Shown: piece after piece, positions 39,201-50,566 of the stretch
How positions within the stretch are numbered: position 1 is the first letter of the stretch
How the letters are laid out: each line of letters opens with the position of its first letter
Assembly (NCBI GenBank): GCA_947561715.1
Contig: OX387202.1
Location: 12,351,001 to 12,415,000 of the forward strand
Origin: Ascidia mentula
Lineage: Eukaryota; Chordata; Ascidiacea; Phlebobranchia; Ascidiidae
Direction of reading: 5' to 3'
DNA length: 64,000 bases
Notes under the pieces: model-generated
Told to the model about the DNA's origin: nothing
Database searches by the model: none
What the model saw: only the letters and a program-made list of their open reading frames with translations
Made by a program: the position numbers and the translations under genes

Positions 39201-39932
39201 TATAATGACAAGATTCGTTCAGTTATTGAAAAACTTATTTGAAGAATATTTTATGCATAAAGATGCCCAATTTTGTTTTCACAAAAAAAATCTTTCAATA
39301 TGCGAAAATGTTTTACAAAAAATCATCGAAAACCTTGCGAACAAGTCACGTGATGTAAAGAATCCAAAACCGTGGAGTTTAAAGATTGTTCATTGCATTA
39401 AGTTGCTGAAGGGTTGTTTGGGCCAAGCAAATAAATTATCTGCCAGAATCCAACCAATTTATTGCAAATAATTCAATACAAATCGAAGCGAATACGTTAC
39501 ACTACTTACGTATCAATCATAGGCGATTTTTCGAGCAGGGCTATGACATCCTCCAGCCTTCTCTGTTGCGGTGTCTTGTTGATTTTTACAGGCACTGCTG
39601 CAGCAAGGGCGACACCCACTACCAGTAAAGATAAACATTTTTGTAAGCTACTCGCAACATATTACACATAACCAATATTCAAAAAGTTGGATGTACATCT
39701 AAGGTGCAATGGTGCGAACTGGACGAGATACGGACATAAACAATGTTTTCGCAAAATTTCGAAAAAGAGTTTAGCTAGTACATAAGCCTGCAGAGCTACA
39801 CCACGCCGAAAAATTTCGCCCGCTGCATCCTTTATTCGACGCCAAGTTAGTCTCTTTGCAAACGGTTAACTTATACAGTAGCCGCTCAAAAGTACAAGAC
39901 TTACCCAGTAGAATTGCCAATTTAGTCTTCAT
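36279..39932 (-). CDS. DPEP: Membrane dipeptidase (M19 family), paralogue B, probably secreted
   Basis: Ten exons: 39932-39905, 39618-39510, 39093-38952, 38882-38750, 38460-38310, 38072-38018, 37656-37480, 37362-37278, 37200-37125, 36504-36279; 393 residues. The N-terminus [17 protein letters not shown] is a typical cleavable signal peptide. Zinc and substrate-site motifs: HND (H47, D49), GLESGH (E155), VDISHVS (H223), IFSHSC (H244), GSDFDA (D313). The residue before the first histidine is Thr (DTHND), where paralogue A has the usual Gly. The chain ends ATCRSDF with no GPI-signal tail. Exons 3-10 have exactly the same lengths and phases as in paralogue A (142, 133, 151, 55, 177, 85, 76, 226 nt), showing tandem duplication. 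Introns show nothing recognisable. Confidence 0.93.
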
Positions 39933-40477
39933 AATGCAAAACAGCCATGTACTGTGACAGCTCCGATTGTTTGACGCACGTATGTGGGCATGCAGAGCAA
40001 ACCACTTATGAATTAACAAACATTAAACCATGCGCATAATGCGTAATTGAGTTGTTTGTCGTCGAATGTGCAAGTAATTGTTTGCTGTAGGTACTACATT
40101 GCATTGAGTGCCGCGCAATATCACATACAAACCGTTTCACCGCGAACTTTTCATGCCAAAATAACCGCCCGTAGTGCACTTTTTGCAGTTCGGAATTTGT
40201 CATGACCTTGCCAGCAGGCATTGCAAGCATACATTACCATCCTGACTCTACTTAGATTGGTGATTGCCTTTGTGGGTTCACGCAGCACACGCAGCAGGCA
40301 TGCCATTATAAATTCTGCTCTTCTGGCAAACTTAATTTTCGACGTTTCTGGACGTTTCGGCTGTTATGCCGGTAAAATAACGTTTGCCAGAAGAGCAGTA
40401 TATTCAGCAACAAAATATGCCTGACAGCGTCAGTAACAATTTATGCCATTATAAAGGCTGCTGTATTCGCTGTTGAA
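39933..40477. other. Intergenic region left of the tandem array
   Basis: This is the promoter region of dipeptidase B, followed by a 17-bp inverted repeat (40315-40398). No gene is supported. Confidence 0.5.
40315..40398. mobile_element. Inverted-repeat element with decayed hammerhead-like core
   Basis: Perfect 17-bp arms (CTGCTCTTCTGGCAAAC at 40315-40331 and its complement at 40382-40398) enclose about 50 bp. On the minus strand the order CTTCTGGC, a degenerate core, a short stem, CGAAACGTC and finally GCCAGAAG matches the element at 59381-59476. The CTGATGA core is not preserved. Confidence 0.55.
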
Positions 40478-41845
40478 TGGTCGCTGGAATTGGCAATCAA
40501 AACACCACCGTAAACTATTTGTAATAATCTAAAATACATTGTAGGTTTTGATCATCGATTCGTTTTGGACATTGGGTTGACGCAGATGCGATTTGCGTTG
40601 GATCATAAATATGAATTCCACTAACCTGTTCAACAAGAAAGTTTGTGTGTAAAAATTTAAATGTGGATCAAGCAGAGAGTTCTGTAGATGTTCAAAACTT
40701 TTGTAGCACCGAAACTTTAACACAGAAAGTCTCCATACGGTTATCACGCGACAATCTGCTGCTATAGAGTAGCTTGGCTTACCGATCGTGTATGATTTCT
40801 ATTAGGCTGCTTTTTTTCTGCAGTCAAAAGTACTTTGATCAATTGATCATTTAAAACACAATCAATCAAATCTCATTGCCTTCGTTTTTTAATGACACTT
40901 TCTGGATAGCTTTTGTTACAGCAGGGTCCGAATTATGTATAAGAATAATTATGTGAATTACATGGTAATTAACCATTGCTAATAAATACGAAACAAAATA
41001 CACTGACGGACATAAAAGATTTCTCTCCAATGGGGATTTTTTTTCCAAAATCCGATGCACGGGAAAACTACACGTGTGGCCACGTTTTTGGTTTTCAACG
41101 TATATGAGAGGGGTCAGTGTTGTGCCAGAGGCCGAGACACGTTATTACAAATTATCCAAACTCGCGCCTTTGGGTTTTTTCATGTCGGAACCTCCAAATT
41201 AAGTTTGACACAAGTCGTGGAAAACATTCCAATTTCACAATACAGATTGGTTGTATAAAGTCGATTTCTAAACTTGATTATTGGCTGCATATACGCAAAT
41301 GCGCGTATAACCAAAAAATACCAGCAGTGTGCAGCTAGTTACGAAATCATAGGCATGTGAGAGCATATGTTAAGTGGAAAAATAGATGAATAATTGCAAA
41401 ATTGTCGGGGTCAATGCCACACCAAACATCTGCTCGGCTGGCAAAAAACTTGTTGCTAAAAGGGGGAAATTCAATCTCTGGTGGAAACGCCGACCACCAG
41501 CGCATAGGGTCCGAATGGCATATGTTTTTGCATTCATTGCAGCAGTACAAAAAAACTGCGTTTGTCAATGATTGGAACTCAAGTTAAATTTCCCGTTGCT
41601 GTTCAGAATGCAAAGTTCGAACTTTTCCGAATTGTATTGACAACAGCATTGTGGTTAGTGAATAGAGCCCATATGGAAAATGCCTAAATTTTCTGAATCT
41701 TGTTTCCGTTCTCTCAAGTTTGTCACACGGTGAAGCAACGCGTATGGGAGAAAAAGAACAGGCTGTTTCAAAATTTTGGATTTCTGGAAGTTTCTGATTG
41801 GCTGATCGAGTTCTCTCCCATGCTGTCGCCATATGTTTCAAAATG

Positions 41846-41853
41846 TATAAATA
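41846..41853 (+). promoter_or_regulatory. TATA box of arginine-block peptide gene 1
   Basis: TATAAATA stands about 60 nt before the end of a non-coding first exon (ends 41912, donor GTAAGC). A CTGATTGGCTGAT stretch about 50 nt further upstream contains an inverted CCAAT box. The arrangement is the same in all three copies. Confidence 0.7.
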
Positions 41854-41985
41854 CGAAAACCATTGACGTACAAATTGCTCATTTTGTCATTTACACAAAA
41901 TCAGCATCCAAGGTAAGCAAAGTATGTTTATGTGGCGTAATCGATCGATTCGAGATTTTAACATGTATGTATTTTTTCATTGCAG

Positions 41986-42714
41986 ATGAACAAACTCATT
42001 CTCGCTGTCCTTCTTGTTGCGGTGCTCTGCGCCATGGTTGAAGAATCTGAAGGTTATTCTGTCTATTATCGTCGGCGACGTGTCTATTCTCGTCGACGTA
42101 GGATATCTCGCCGTCGACATTTTTACCGCCGGCGTTCCTTCCACCGCCGGCGTCGTTACGACAACAGTGAAGGTACATAATACGTTATGACTAAATATCC
42201 CAGCCCAAATTGGTCTCAAAACATAAGGCATTTTAAACGTATAAGCCAATATTAGCCTTGTTAAAAAAAAGGAATTGTTTATCCTTAAGCGAACCAGATC
42301 CTGAAAAAATAAATTAACTTGCTGTAATTCAAAAAAAGATTGCTTCAATAAGTTTGAGATTATCGCAAACCTCTGTTTTATGTTATTTCTATGCAAAAAG
42401 ATGACGAAATTAATTGCCACCAAAATTACCCTCTGATTTCCAAATTTAGTCAATCGGTATGTGAAGTATATTTCTATAAAAGTGCTCATTTTGAATATCT
42501 TTCAAAATTACTCTGCAGCTGCAGTAATTTTATAGAATGGGAGTTGCAGTACAACTATTAAAACACTACAGGAACAATATTATACAATGTCCATCGTATA
42601 CTAATCACTTTAAACTTTAAAATCCACTTTTTTTCAATTAGCTATTAACTTAAACACTTTTCAGACGTTGAAGAGGCAGAAATGCCACCAAGCGATATGG
42701 AGATGAATGAATAA
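41986..42714 (+). CDS. Secreted arginine-block peptide precursor, copy 1
   Basis: The ATG immediately follows the acceptor of a non-coding first exon. Coding exons are 41986-42172 and 42665-42714 (G/AC junction), 78 residues. Residues 1 to about 19-23 are a signal peptide (MNKLILAVLLVAVLCAMVEE). Residues about 24-62 consist of RRR or RRRR blocks separated by two or three mostly aromatic or small residues (VYS, IS, HFY, SFH). The last 16 residues, encoded by exon 2, are acidic (DVEEAEMPPSDMEMNE). There are no cysteines. AATAAA follows at 42804. I do not recognise a family. The signal, cationic core and anionic tail order is that of several ascidian antimicrobial peptide precursors; this function is inference only. 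A nucleic-acid or polyanion-binding role is also possible. Confidence 0.8.
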
Positions 42715-44905
42715 CTTGGATCAAGATTCATCACGATACCAACCACTAAACGGACCGTGTTTTTTTTTCTTTTTATTCGGCACCACTCAACTTAGGAGTC
42801 TACAATAAAACGTATTAGCATTGCAAATTATGTGTTACTTTTGTCAGTTCATAGTTAGTTTTGTCCAAATCCTCTGCTCTTAGGTAGTGATACAACGCAA
42901 TTAAAAAAGCATAACGGTAACACTAAAACTTTTATCTGCGTTAGGAAATTGTTTAGACGTACCATTTACCCACCAACAATATACTGTGAGTGACTGCATT
43001 AGGAGTCAACTTAGATCAGAAAGTTTGGATAGTTTATGGTTAGGTTTACCACAATACCAACTAATAGACGAAACGTGTTTTAATTTTAAATCCAGTACCA
43101 CTTACTGGTCAGTCTGAAATAAACAAACAAAAATTGTGTATTACTTAATCAGGTCATCCACTACATTAGGTTTGCTAAATACAAGCTCAGTAAAAACCGT
43201 ACCCAATCGAGTCCAGGATTCGGTTTTGTGCAGTATGGCACCAACAATTAAATGTGTATTTTGAGCAATTTCCATTGGGTTGGCACGCCTTTAACAAGAC
43301 ATACATAAAAACATGCCAGACGTTATGCCATTATATTTAATGTATACCATATTTATGAAGGCATGTGTATGTAAGATACGATCAATACATATATATAGCA
43401 GAAAATTTTTTATTAAATATCTGATCATGGCTAAATTCTGGGCTCAGTGTTACACCCAAACCAAGTACGGTTTCCCCAAACACTCCAATGTAACATCTGC
43501 TGGGAAACTGTTTCCATTGCCATGTAGATACAGGGCAGGAATGACATATGTTTTTCAACATGCATTTAGTGCACTGCAAACTATTTGTAACATGTCAGTT
43601 TATAAAAACAATTCCAAAACCAAAGCGCGAAGTGCCTGCTAGTCCACAGATGAAAAAACATTTAACCACGGTCTGCAACATGCAACGCGTTGCAGCAAAC
43701 GTGCCAATAAGCACAAAATGGTCGCTAGAATTGGCAATTAAAACACGACCGTAAACTATTTGTAATATCTAAAATACACTGTAGGTCTTGATCATCGATT
43801 CGTTATGGACGTTGGGTTGACGTAGTTGCGATTTGCGTTGGATCATAAATATGAATTCCACTAAACTGTTCAACAAGAGAGTTTGTGTGTAAAAATTTAA
43901 ATGTGGATCAAGCAGAGAGTTCTGTAGATGTTCAAAACTTTTGTAGCACTGAAACTTTAACAACAGAAACTCTCCATACGGTTGTCGTACGACAGCTTGG
44001 GTTACCGATCGTGTATGATTTCTATTAGACTACTTTTTTCTGCAGTCAAAAGTACTTTGATCAATTTTTCATTTAAAACACAATTAATCAAATTCCATTG
44101 CCGTCGTTTTGTAATGTCACTTTCTGGATTGCTTTTGTTACAGCAGGGTCCAAATTACAGCATAAGAATAATTATGTGAATTACATGGTAATTAACCATT
44201 ACTTATAAATACGAAACAAAATACATTGACGGACATAAAGGATTTCTCGTCAATGGGGATTTTTTTCCAAAATCCGACGCACGAAAAAATATGCACGTGT
44301 GTCCAAGTTTTTGGTTTTCAACGTACATGAGAGGGGTCAGTGTTGTGCCAGAGGCCGAGACACGTTATCACAAATTATCGAAACTCGCGCCTTTGGGTTT
44401 TTTCATGTCGGAAACCCCAAATTAAGTTTGACACAAGAGTTTAAATACAGAACCTCTAAGTCGTGGAAAACATTCCAATTTTACAATACAGATTGGTTGT
44501 ATAAAGACGATATCTAAACTTGATTATTGGCTGCATATACGCAAATGCGCGTATAACCAAATCACACCAGCAGTGTGCAGCTATTTACGGAATCATAGGC
44601 ATGTGAGAGCATATGTTTAGTGCAAAAATGGATGAATAATTGCAAAATTTCCGGGGCCAATGCCACACCCAAACATCTGCTCGGCTGGCAAAAAACTTGT
44701 TGCTAAAAGAGGAAAATTCAATCTCTGGTGGAAACGTCGACCACCAGCGCCTTAGGGTCCGAATGGCATATGTTTTTTGCATTCATTGCAGCAGTACAAA
44801 AAATGCATTTGTCAATGATTGGAACTCAAGTTAAATTTCCCGTCGCTGTTCAGAATGCAAAGTTCGAACTTTTCTGAATTCTATTGACAGCAGCATTGTG
44901 GTTGT

Positions 44906-45221
44906 CTGTCGATGTGGATCAAAGGAAACGTTCTGAGAACCGAGTTGGCGTTTGCGTTTCGATGGGTTTTGCTTTGATCAGCACGGCCGGGTGGCCACCT
45001 TTCGTCACATGCAGCTTGTCGCAACCCATCACCTCCCAGTGCGACTGGCTGCGATCCTACAACAGACGGTGATTCTCCGTGAGGAAATCACCTTTACATG
45101 GGCGCCTGACTCGATAACCTTTATGGTTTTATCGGTGCCCATGCCATTTCATTTCCTTTTATATTGTTCTTTGCGTAGTTGATTTTTTTCGCAAAATAAA
45201 CATGATTTGATTTGATTTGAA
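44906..45221 (+). mobile_element. 5'-truncated non-LTR retrotransposon fragment
   Basis: This segment is absent from the same place in units 1 and 3. It ends in a short pentamer tail (ATTTG repeated), following AATAAACATG. An unrelated 5' start and a simple-repeat 3' tail are what target-primed insertion of a truncated LINE (or a LINE-dependent SINE) leaves. No clear target duplication is seen. It lies about 0.3 kb upstream of peptide gene 2. Confidence 0.6.
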
Positions 45222-45403
45222 TAGAGCCCATATGGGAAAATGTCTGAATTTTTTGAATCTCGTTTCCGTTCTCTCAAGTTTGTCACACGGTGAAGCAACG
45301 CGTATGGGAAAAAGAACAGACTGTTTCAAAATTTTGGATTTCTGGAAGTTTCTGATTGGCTGATCGAGTTCTTTCCCATGCTATCGCCATATGTTTCAAA
45401 ATG

Positions 45404-45411
45404 TATAAATA
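45404..45411 (+). promoter_or_regulatory. TATA box of arginine-block peptide gene 2
   Basis: TATAAATA stands upstream of a non-coding exon ending at 45470, with the same surrounding sequence as in units 1 and 3. Confidence 0.7.
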
Positions 45412-45543
45412 CGAAAACCATTGACGTACAAATTGCTCATTTTGTCATTTACACAAAATCAGCATCCAAGGTAAGCAAAATATGTTTATGTGGCGTGATC
45501 GATCGATTCGAGGTTTTAACATGTATGTATTTTTTCATTGCAG

Positions 45544-46291
45544 ATGAACAAACTCATTCTCGCTGTCCTTCTTGTTGCGGTGCTCTGCGCCATGGTTGAA
45601 GAATCTGAAGGTTATTCTCGTCGGCGACGTGTCTATTATCGTCGACGTTGGTATTCTCGTCGACGTAGGACATCTCGCCGTCGACATTATTTCCGCCGGC
45701 GTCGTTACGACAACAGTGAAGGTAATACGTTATGACTGAAAATCCCATCCCAAATTGGTTTCAAAACATGAGGCAATTTACATGATTACTGGCAAAATTA
45801 AACGTATAAGCCAATGTTAGCCTTGTTTAAAAAAAATGAATTGTTTATCCTTAAGCGAAACAGATCCTGAAAAAATAAATTAACTTGCTGTAATTCAAAA
45901 AAAGATTGCTTTAATAAGTTTGAGATTATCGCAAACCCCTGTTTTATGTTATTTCTATGCAAAAAGATGACGAAATTAATTGCCACCAAAATTGCTTGTG
46001 ATTTCCAAATTTAGTCAATCGGTATGTGAAGTATATTTCTATGAAAATCCTCATTTTGAATATCTTTCGAAATTACTCTGCAGCTGCAGTAATTTTATAG
46101 AATGGGAGTTGTAGTACAACTATTAAAACACTACAGGAACAATATTATACAATGTCCATCGTATACTAATCACTTTAAACTTTAAAAGCCACTTTTTTTC
46201 AATTAGCCATTAACTTAAACACTTTTCAGACGTTGAAGAGGCAGAAATGCCACCAAGCGATATGGAGAATGATATGGAGATGAATGAATAA
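45544..46291 (+). CDS. Secreted arginine-block peptide precursor, copy 2 (divergent)
   Basis: Coding exons 45544-45721 and 46230-46291, 79 residues. The signal peptide is identical to copies 1 and 3. The core has a different set of spacers (VYY, WYS, TS, HYF) and lacks the SFH block. The acidic tail is four residues longer (an extra repeat of MEND type). Differences are concentrated in the core and tail rather than the signal peptide, as is common in precursors of secreted defence peptides. AATAAA is at 46382. Function is unknown; see copy 1. Confidence 0.8.
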
Positions 46292-48676
46292 CTTGGATCA
46301 AGATTCATCACGATACCAACCACTAAACGGACCGTGTTTTTTTCTTCTTTTAATTCGGCACCACTCAACTTAGGAGTCTACAATAAAACGTATTAGCATT
46401 GCAAATTATGTGTTACTTTTTTCAGTTCATAGTTAGTTTTGTCCAAATCCTCTGCTCTTAGGTAGTGATACAACGCAATTAAAAAAGCATAACGGTAACA
46501 CTAAAACTTTTATCTGCGTTAGGAAATTGTTTAGACGTACCATTTACCCACCAACAATATACTGTGAGTGACTGCATTAGAAGGTCAACTTAGATCAGAA
46601 AGTTTGGATAGTTTATGGTTAGGTTTACCACAATACCAACTAATAGACGAAACGTGTTTTAATTTTAAATCCAGTACCACTTAGTGGTCAGTCTGAAATA
46701 AACAAACAAAAATTGTGTATTACTTAATCAGGTCATCCACTACATTGGTTTGCTAAATACAAGCTCAGTAAAAACCGTACCCAATCGAGTCCAGGATTCG
46801 GTTTTGTGCAGTATGGCACCAACAATTAAATGTGTATTTTGAGCAATTTTTATTGGGTTGGCACACCTTTAACAAGACATACATAAAAACATGCCAGACG
46901 TTATGCCATTATATTTAATGTATACGATATTTATGAAGGCATGTGTATGTAAGATACGATCAATACATATATATAGCAGAAAAATTTTCATTAAATATCT
47001 GATCATGGCTAAATTCTGGGCTCAGTGTTACACCCAAACCAAGTACGGTTTCCCCAAACACTCCAATGTAACATCTGCTGGGAAACTGTTTCCATTGCCA
47101 TGTAGATACAGGGCAGGAATGACATATGTTTTTCAACATGCATTTAGTGCACTGCAAACTATTTGTAATATGTCAGTTTATAAAAACAATTCCAAAACCA
47201 AAGCGCGAAGTGCCTGCTAGTCCACAGATGAAAAAACATTTAACCACGGTCTGCAACATGCAACGCGTTGCAGCAAACGTGCCAAAAAGCACAAAATGGT
47301 CGCTAGAATTGGCAATTAAAACACGACCGTAAACTATTTGTAATATCTAAAATACACTGTAGGTCTTGATCATCGATTCGTTATGGACGTTGGGTTGACG
47401 CAGTTGCGATTTGCGTTGGATCATAAATATGAATTCCACTAAACTGTTCAACAAGAGAGTTTGTGTGTAAAAATTTAAATGTGGATCAAGCAGAGAGTTC
47501 TGTAGATGTTCAAAACTTTTATAGCACTTAAACTTTAACACAGAAACTCGCCATACGGTTGTCGTACGACAGCTTGGGTTACCGATCGTGTATGATTTCT
47601 ATTGGGCTACTTTAATCTGCAGTGAAAAATACTTTGATCAACTAATCATTTAAAACACAATTAATCAAATTCCATTGCCGTCGTTTTGTAATGACACTTT
47701 TTGGATCGCTTTTGTTACAGCAGGGTCCGAATTACGGCATAAGAATAATTATGTGAATTACATGGTAATTAACCATTACTAATAAATACGAAACAAAATA
47801 CATTGACGGACATAAAGGATTTCTCGTCAATGGGGATTTTTTTCCAAAATCCGACGCACGAAAAAATATGCACGTGTGTCCAAGTTTTTGGTTTTCAACA
47901 TACATGAGAGGGGTCAGAGTTGTGCCAGAGCCCGAGACACGTTATCACAAATCATCCAAACTCGCGCCTTTGGGTTTTTTCATGTCGGAAACCCCAAACT
48001 AAGTTTGACACAAGACTTTAAATACAGAACCTCTAAGTCGTGGAAAACATTCCAATTTTACAATACAGATTGTTTGTATAAAGACGATTTCCAAACTTGA
48101 TTATTAGCTGCATATACGCAAATGCGCGTATAACCAAATCATACCAGCAGTGTGCAGCTAGTTACGAAATCATATGTTGAGTAGGCATGTGAGAGCATAT
48201 GTTTAGTGGAAAAATGGATGAATAATTGCAAAATTTCCGGGGTCAATGCCACACCCAAACATCTGCTCGGCTGGCAAAAAACTTGTTGCTAAAAGGGGGA
48301 AATTCAATCTCTGGTGGAAACGTCGACCACCAGCGCATAGGGTCCGAATGGCATATGTTTTTGCATTCATTGCAGTAGAACAAAAAAACTGCGTTTGTCA
48401 ATGATTGGAACTCAAGTTAAATTTCCCGTCGCTGTTCAGAATGCAAAGTTCGAACTTTTCCGAATTGTATTGACAACAGCATTGTGGTTAGTGAATAGAG
48501 CCCATATTGAAAATGTCTAAATTTTCTGAATCTTGTTTCCGTTCTCTCAAGTTTGTCACACGGTGAAGCAACGCGTATGGGAAAAAGAACAGGCTGTTTC
48601 AAAAATTTGGATTTCTGGAAGTTTCTGATTGGCTGATCGAGTTCTCTCCCATGCTATCGCCATATGTTTCAAAATG

Positions 48677-48684
48677 TATAAATA
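48677..48684 (+). promoter_or_regulatory. TATA box of arginine-block peptide gene 3
   Basis: TATAAATA stands upstream of a non-coding exon ending at 48743, as in units 1 and 2. Confidence 0.7.
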
Positions 48685-48816
48685 CGAGAACCATTGACGT
48701 ACAAATTGCTCATTTTGTCATTTACACAAAATCAGCATCCAAGGTAAGCAAAGTATGTTTATGTGGCGTAATCGATCGATTCGAGATTTTAACATGTATG
48801 TATTTTTTCATTGCAG

Positions 48817-49545
48817 ATGAACAAACTCATTCTCGCTGTCCTTCTTGTTGCGGTGCTCTGCGCCATGGTTGAAGAATCTGAAGGTTATTCTGTCTATTAT
48901 CGTCGGCGACGTGTCTATTCTCGTCGACGTAGGATATCTCGCCGTCGACATTTTTACCGCCGGCGTTCCTTCCACCGCCGGCGTCGTTACGACAACAGTG
49001 AAGGTACATAATACGTTATGACTAAATATCCCAGCCCAAATTGGTCTCAAAACATAAGGCATTTTAAACGTATAAGCCAATATTAGCCTTGTTAAAAAAA
49101 AGGAATTGTTTATCCTTAAGCGAACCAGATCCTGAAAAAATAAATTAACTTGCTGTAATTCAAACAAAGATTGCTTCAATAAGTTTAAGATTATCGCAAA
49201 ACCCTATTTTATGTTATTTCTATACAAAAAGATGACGAAATTAATTGCCACCAAAATTACCTGTGATTTCCAAATTTAGTCAATCGGTATGTAAAGTATA
49301 TTTCTATAAAATTGCTCATTTTGAATATCTTTCAAAATTGCTCTGCAGCTGCAGTAATTTTATAGAATGGGAGTTGTAGTACAACTATTAAAACACTACA
49401 GGAACAATATTATACAATGTCCATCGTATACTAATCACTTTAAACTTCAAAAAGCCACTTTTTTTTAATTAGCCATTAACTTAAACACTTTTCAGACGTT
49501 GAAGAGGCAGAAATGCCACCAAGCGATATGGAGATGAATGAATAA
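48817..49545 (+). CDS. Secreted arginine-block peptide precursor, copy 3
   Basis: Coding exons 48817-49003 and 49496-49545, 78 residues. The predicted protein is identical to copy 1, although copy 2 lies between them. Signal peptide, arginine-block core and 16-residue acidic tail are as described for copy 1. AATAAA is at 49636. Confidence 0.8.
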
Positions 49546-50566
49546 CTTGGATCAAGATTCATCACGATACCAACCACTAAACGGACCGTGTTTTTTTCTT
49601 CTTTTAATTCGGCACCACTCAACTTGGGAGTCTACAATAAAACATATTAGCATTGCAAGTTATGTGTTACTTTTTTCAGTTCATAGTTAGTTTTGTCCAA
49701 ATCCTCTGCTCTTAGGTAGTGATACAACTGTGTAGTCTACATACGCAATTAAAAAAGCATAACGGTAACACTAAAACTTTTATCTGCGTTAGGAAATTGT
49801 TTAGACGTACCATTTACCCACCAACAATATACTGTGAGTCATTGCACTAGAAGTCAACTTAGATCAGAAAGTTTGGATAGTTTATGGTTAGGTTTACCAC
49901 AATACCAACTAATAGACGAAACGTGTTTTAAGTTCAAATCCAGCACCACTTACTGGTCTGTCTGAAATAAACAAACAAAAATTGTGTATTACTTAATCAG
50001 GTCATCCACTACATTAGGTTTGCTAAATACAAGCTCAGTAAAAACCGTACCCAATCGAGTCCAGGATTCGGTTTTGTGCAGTATGACACCAACGCAATTA
50101 AATGTGTATTTTGAGCAATTTCCATTGGGTTGGCTCGCCTTTAACAAGACATACATAAAAACATGCCAGACGTTATGTCATTATATTTAATGTATACCAT
50201 ATTTATGAAGGCATGTGTATGTAAGATACGATCAATACATATATATATATATAGCAGAAAAATTTTCATTAAATATCTGATCATGGCTAAATTCTGGGCT
50301 CAGTGTTATACCCAAACCAAGTACGGTTTCCCCAAACACTCCAATGTAACATCTGCTGGGAAACTGTTTCCATTGCCATGTAGATACAGGGCAGGAATGA
50401 CATATGTTTTTCAGCATGCATTTAGTGCACTGCAAACTATTTGTAACATGTCAGTTTATAAAAACAATTCCAAAACCAAAGCGCAAAGTACCTGCTAGTC
50501 CACAGATGAAAAAACACTTTACCACGGTCTGCAACATGCAACGCGTTGCAGCAAACGTGCCATAAA

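Larger units (their letters stand above)
40478..43718 (+). repeat. Tandem unit 1 of a three-unit array (3241 bp)
   Basis: The unit begins at TGGTCGCTGGAATTGGCAA and is repeated as direct copies at 43719 and 47297. It holds one arginine-block peptide gene at 41986-42714. Unit 1 lacks a short segment (TTTAAATACAGAACCTCTAA) that units 2 and 3 carry about 1 kb upstream of the gene's ATG. Confidence 0.85.
43719..47296 (+). repeat. Tandem unit 2 of the array (3578 bp)
   Basis: Direct copy of unit 1, longer because of a roughly 315-bp insertion (44906-45221). It holds peptide gene 2 at 45544-46291. Its right end reads into unit 3 without a break at 47296/47297. Confidence 0.85.
47297..50566 (+). 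repeat. Tandem unit 3 of the array (about 3270 bp)
   Basis: Third direct copy, holding peptide gene 3. Similarity ends at about 50566, after a sequence shared with the right ends of units 1 and 2; what follows is unique. A short TA microsatellite at about 50237-50252 is longer than in the other units. Confidence 0.85.

Noticed and set aside
41977-42489. 170-codon minus-strand frame over peptide gene 1, with a shorter version over gene 3
   Set aside because: It is antisense to the spliced arginine-block gene and arises because CGN-rich codons leave few stops on the other strand; it has no splice or family support.
40478-50566. Regular 3.3-kb periodicity considered as a CRISPR-like or satellite array
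   Set aside because: Only three gene-sized direct units with full promoters and genes; this is a tandem gene duplication.
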